Shown here: piece by piece, positions 62,394 to 64,000 of the stretch | How the letters are laid out: each line of letters opens with the position of its first letter | Numbering within the stretch: the first letter of the stretch is position 1 | NCBI RefSeq assembly: GCF_902706185.1 | Contig: NZ_CACSJM010000002.1 | Span: forward strand, 36,937 to 100,936 | Source of the DNA: Roseomonas sp. 18066 | GTDB lineage: Bacteria > Pseudomonadota > Alphaproteobacteria > Acetobacterales > Acetobacteraceae | Direction: 5' to 3' | Length of the DNA: 64,000 nt | The notes under the pieces: model-generated | The model's input: only the letters and a program-made list of their open reading frames with translations | Databases searched by the model: none | Told to the model about the DNA's origin: nothing | Translations under genes and position numbers: made by a program

Positions 62394-62457
62394 GGTCAGT
62401 TGCGCTACCTCTGTTTCGGTCAGCTCCGCTGCCTCTGTTTTCGGTCAGCTCCGCTGG
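62394..62457 (+). repeat. Three tandem 24-25-bp repeats reaching into a stop codon
   Basis: Units start GGTCAG at 62394, 62418 and 62443 (GGTCAGTTGCGCTACC..., GGTCAGCTCCGCTGCC..., GGTCAGCTCCGCTGGA...), each of the first two ending in CTCTGTTT(T)C. The third unit contains the last codons and stop of the binding-protein gene, so the array is a duplication of that gene's 3' end. Confidence 0.75.
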
Positions 62458-64000
62458 ACATTCCAGAACATGGGAAGACCCTTCAGCACGCCGCTGAGAT
62501 TGCGGCGATAGGCCCAGGCCTGGAAGTACTGGCCGCAGGGCAGATAGGGCACGTCCTGCAGCGCCTGCAGCTGGATCTGCTTGGCGATCTCCTGCTGCGC
62601 GGCCAGGTCCGGCGCCTCGAACCAGGCGTTGCGGAGCTCTTCCAGCTTCGGCGCGGTGGGCCAGCCGAACCAGGCGGACTGCCCGTGCCCGCGCAGCGCC
62701 TGCTGCACGCCCGGGTTGAACATGTCGACCCCGGCCCAGAAGGTGAAGAACATGCTCCAGCCGCCCTTCTCGACGGGCTCCTTGCTGGCGCGGCGCTGCA
62801 CGACGCTGCCCCAGTCGGTCGAGACGAACTCGACGTTCATGCCGCATTTCTTCAGCATGTCGTGGCCGACCTGGGCCAGGGCGTTCAGCGAGGGGAAGTC
62901 GGAGGCCGCGATCAGCACCACCTTCTCGCCCTTGTAGCCGGCCGCCGCCAGCTCGCGCTTGACCTTTTCGTAGTCGCGCGGGCTGGTCAGCGCCTCCATC
63001 CCGGCATCGCTGGCCAGCGGCGTGTCGGGGGTGAAGATGCCGACATTCTCGCGCCACAGGCTCTTGTCGGTGCCGATCACCGCGGTCATGAAATCGGCCT
63101 GGTTGACGGCGCCCAGCAGCGCGCGGCGGATGCCAGGGTTGTTGAAGGGCGGGTGCAGGTGGTTGAACCGCGCCATGGCCATCAGCCCCGTCGGGTCCTG
63201 GATCTCCAGGTTGACGTTGCGGTTGCGGCGCAGCAGGGCCTGCAGGTCGCCCGGCGGCTGCTCCCACCAATCGGCCTCGCCATTCTGCAGCGCGTTCGAC
63301 GCCGTCGCCGCATCCGGCATGACGGTCCATTCGATGCGGTCGAAATTGGCCTTCTTCGGCCCCGCGGTCCAGCTGATGTCGCCATCGGCGCGGGGGACGT
63401 AGTCGGCGAAGCGCTCATAGACGATCTTGGCGCCCGGCACCCGCTCATCCGCCTTGAAGCGGAACGGGCCGGAGCCGATCATCTCCTTCACCGGCACCGC
63501 CGGATCGGTCTTGGCCAGCCGCTCGGGCATGATGAAGCAGACCGGCGTCGCCGGCTTGCCCAGCGCCTCGAACAGCAGCGGGAAAGGCTTCTTGAAGCTG
63601 AAGGTGATGGTCTTGTCGTCGGTCGCCGCGATGCCGGTCGGCTTGCCGGCTTCCTCGGCCAGCGTCGCCACCATCACCTGGCCCAGCGCGTCGCGCGCCG
63701 CCCAGCGGCGGATCGAGGCGACGCAGTCCTTCGCCGTCACCGCCGCGCCGTCATGGAACTTCAGCCCGTCGCGCAGCACCAGCGTGACCTGCAGCCCGTC
63801 CGGCGAGACGGTGTGCGACTGCACCATCTGCGGCTGCGGCTTGTAGTCCTGGTCGAAGCCGTAGAGCGTGTCCCAGATCAGGTAGCCGTGGTTGCGCGAG
63901 ACATAGGCGGTGGTGATGATCGGATCGGCCACCGCCAGGTCGGCCTGGGGGATGAACTTCAGCACGCGCGGCGCGGTGGGGGCCGCGCGTGCTGAAGTTC
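62445..64000 (-). CDS. Family 5 solute-binding protein, system 2, paralogue 3 (N-terminus outside the window)
   Basis: At least 505 residues are credible; the gene runs off the right edge so the signal peptide is missing. The visible part begins 'APTAPRVLKFIPQADLAVAD', then 'SPDGLQVTLVLRDGLKFHDG', 'MIGSGPFRFKADERVPGAKI', 'STDWGSVVQRRASKEPVEKG', 'GWSMFFTFWAGVDMFN', 'AWFGWPTAPKLEEL' and ends 'MFWNVQRS', parallel to paralogues 1 and 2. The GTG at 63965 would be an internal codon. The last 19 bases of the window are the complement of 63954-63972, so the sequence read as residues before 'APTAP' is not trustworthy. Confidence 0.88.
   Translation of the reverse strand, partial: TSARAAPTAPRVLKFIPQADLAVADPIITTAYVSRNHGYLIWDTLYGFDQDYKPQPQMVQSHTVSPDGLQVTLVLRDGLKFHDGAAVTAKDCVASIRRWAARDALGQVMVATLAEEAGKPTGIAATDDKTITFSFKKPFPLLFEALGKPATPVCFIMPERLAKTDPAVPVKEMIGSGPFRFKADERVPGAKIVYERFADYVPRADGDISWTAGPKKANFDRIEWTVMPDAATASNALQNGEADWWEQPPGDLQALLRRNRNVNLEIQDPTGLMAMARFNHLHPPFNNPGIRRALLGAVNQADFMTAVIGTDKSLWRENVGIFTPDTPLASDAGMEALTSPRDYEKVKRELAAAGYKGEKVVLIAASDFPSLNALAQVGHDMLKKCGMNVEFVSTDWGSVVQRRASKEPVEKGGWSMFFTFWAGVDMFNPGVQQALRGHGQSAWFGWPTAPKLEELRNAWFEAPDLAAQQEIAKQIQLQALQDVPYLPCGQYFQAWAYRRNLSGVLKGLPMFWNVQRS
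63954..64000. repeat. Perfect 19-bp inverted repeat ending at the window edge
   Basis: GAACTTCAGCACGCGCGGC (63954-63972) and its exact complement (63982-64000) around nine bases. The right arm ends at the last base, so the match may extend beyond. It lies inside a coding region, where such a structure is unexpected. Confidence 0.85.

Overview
The window is one very G+C-rich bacterial chromosome segment (third codon positions almost all G or C, dense genes, frequent GTG and TTG starts, ATGA-type overlaps). Gene content points to an alphaproteobacterium, most likely a Roseomonas-like member of the Acetobacteraceae: a Bug-family binding protein, several peptide-type (family 5) ABC systems, a double cold-shock-domain protein, CoxM/CoxS-type subunits, a DUF2585 protein and a NepR-like small protein. 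This placement is an inference from gene families, not from a marker gene. No rRNA, tRNA, CRISPR array, insertion sequence or prophage was recognised.

Layout. 1-9 kb: the end of a LysR regulator, a GT61 glycosyltransferase, a PhnA/YjdM-like protein, a YdiJ-type flavin/iron-sulfur dehydrogenase with an enoyl-CoA hydratase, and an iron-type ABC binding protein plus fused permease. 9-17.4 kb (minus strand): a chemosensory cluster joined to partner-switch proteins (ATP-binding anti-sigma-type kinase, STAS protein, CheR, CheW-like, CheB, then a response regulator and CheA), split by a lower-G+C gene that has its own promoter. 17.6-30.2 kb: a phosphate region with an MCP-like sensor stub plus Na/Pi cotransporter, pstS-pstC-pstA-pstB-phoU-phoB, a PmtA-like phospholipid N-methyltransferase, and a metallophosphoesterase/GT4 pair that looks like the PlcP-Agt lipid-remodelling operon. 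Pho-box-like direct repeats with an 11-bp period precede four of these transcription units. 30.5-37 kb: a complete peptide-type ABC importer operon ending in an aspartoacylase-like deacylase. 37-40.8 kb: a dimethylformamidase-type large subunit divergent from a class II aldolase, and DUF2585. 41-47.3 kb: O-antigen-ligase-like protein, GH8 glucanase, a hybrid histidine-kinase-like protein whose kinase residues are degenerate, and an HD-GYP phosphodiesterase. 47.3-54.6 kb: periplasmic protein, SDR, Bug protein, a protein ending like flagellin, a cold-shock protein with a long RGG/GGF linker, a DadA-like oxidase and CoxM/CoxS without CoxL. 54.8-64 kb: a second peptide-type ABC operon preceded by three tandem paralogous binding proteins; the last runs off the right edge, where a perfect inverted repeat begins.

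Two patterns recur between genes. A hairpin centred on GAAT-GAATTC with long G/C arms and a downstream T-rich tract appears at least seven times and looks like this genome's standard terminator. A 56-bp sequence occurs twice (54 of 56 identical) in opposite orientation at 20.0 and 30.4 kb, each copy between a pair of these hairpins, so that the two copies bracket the pst/plcP region.
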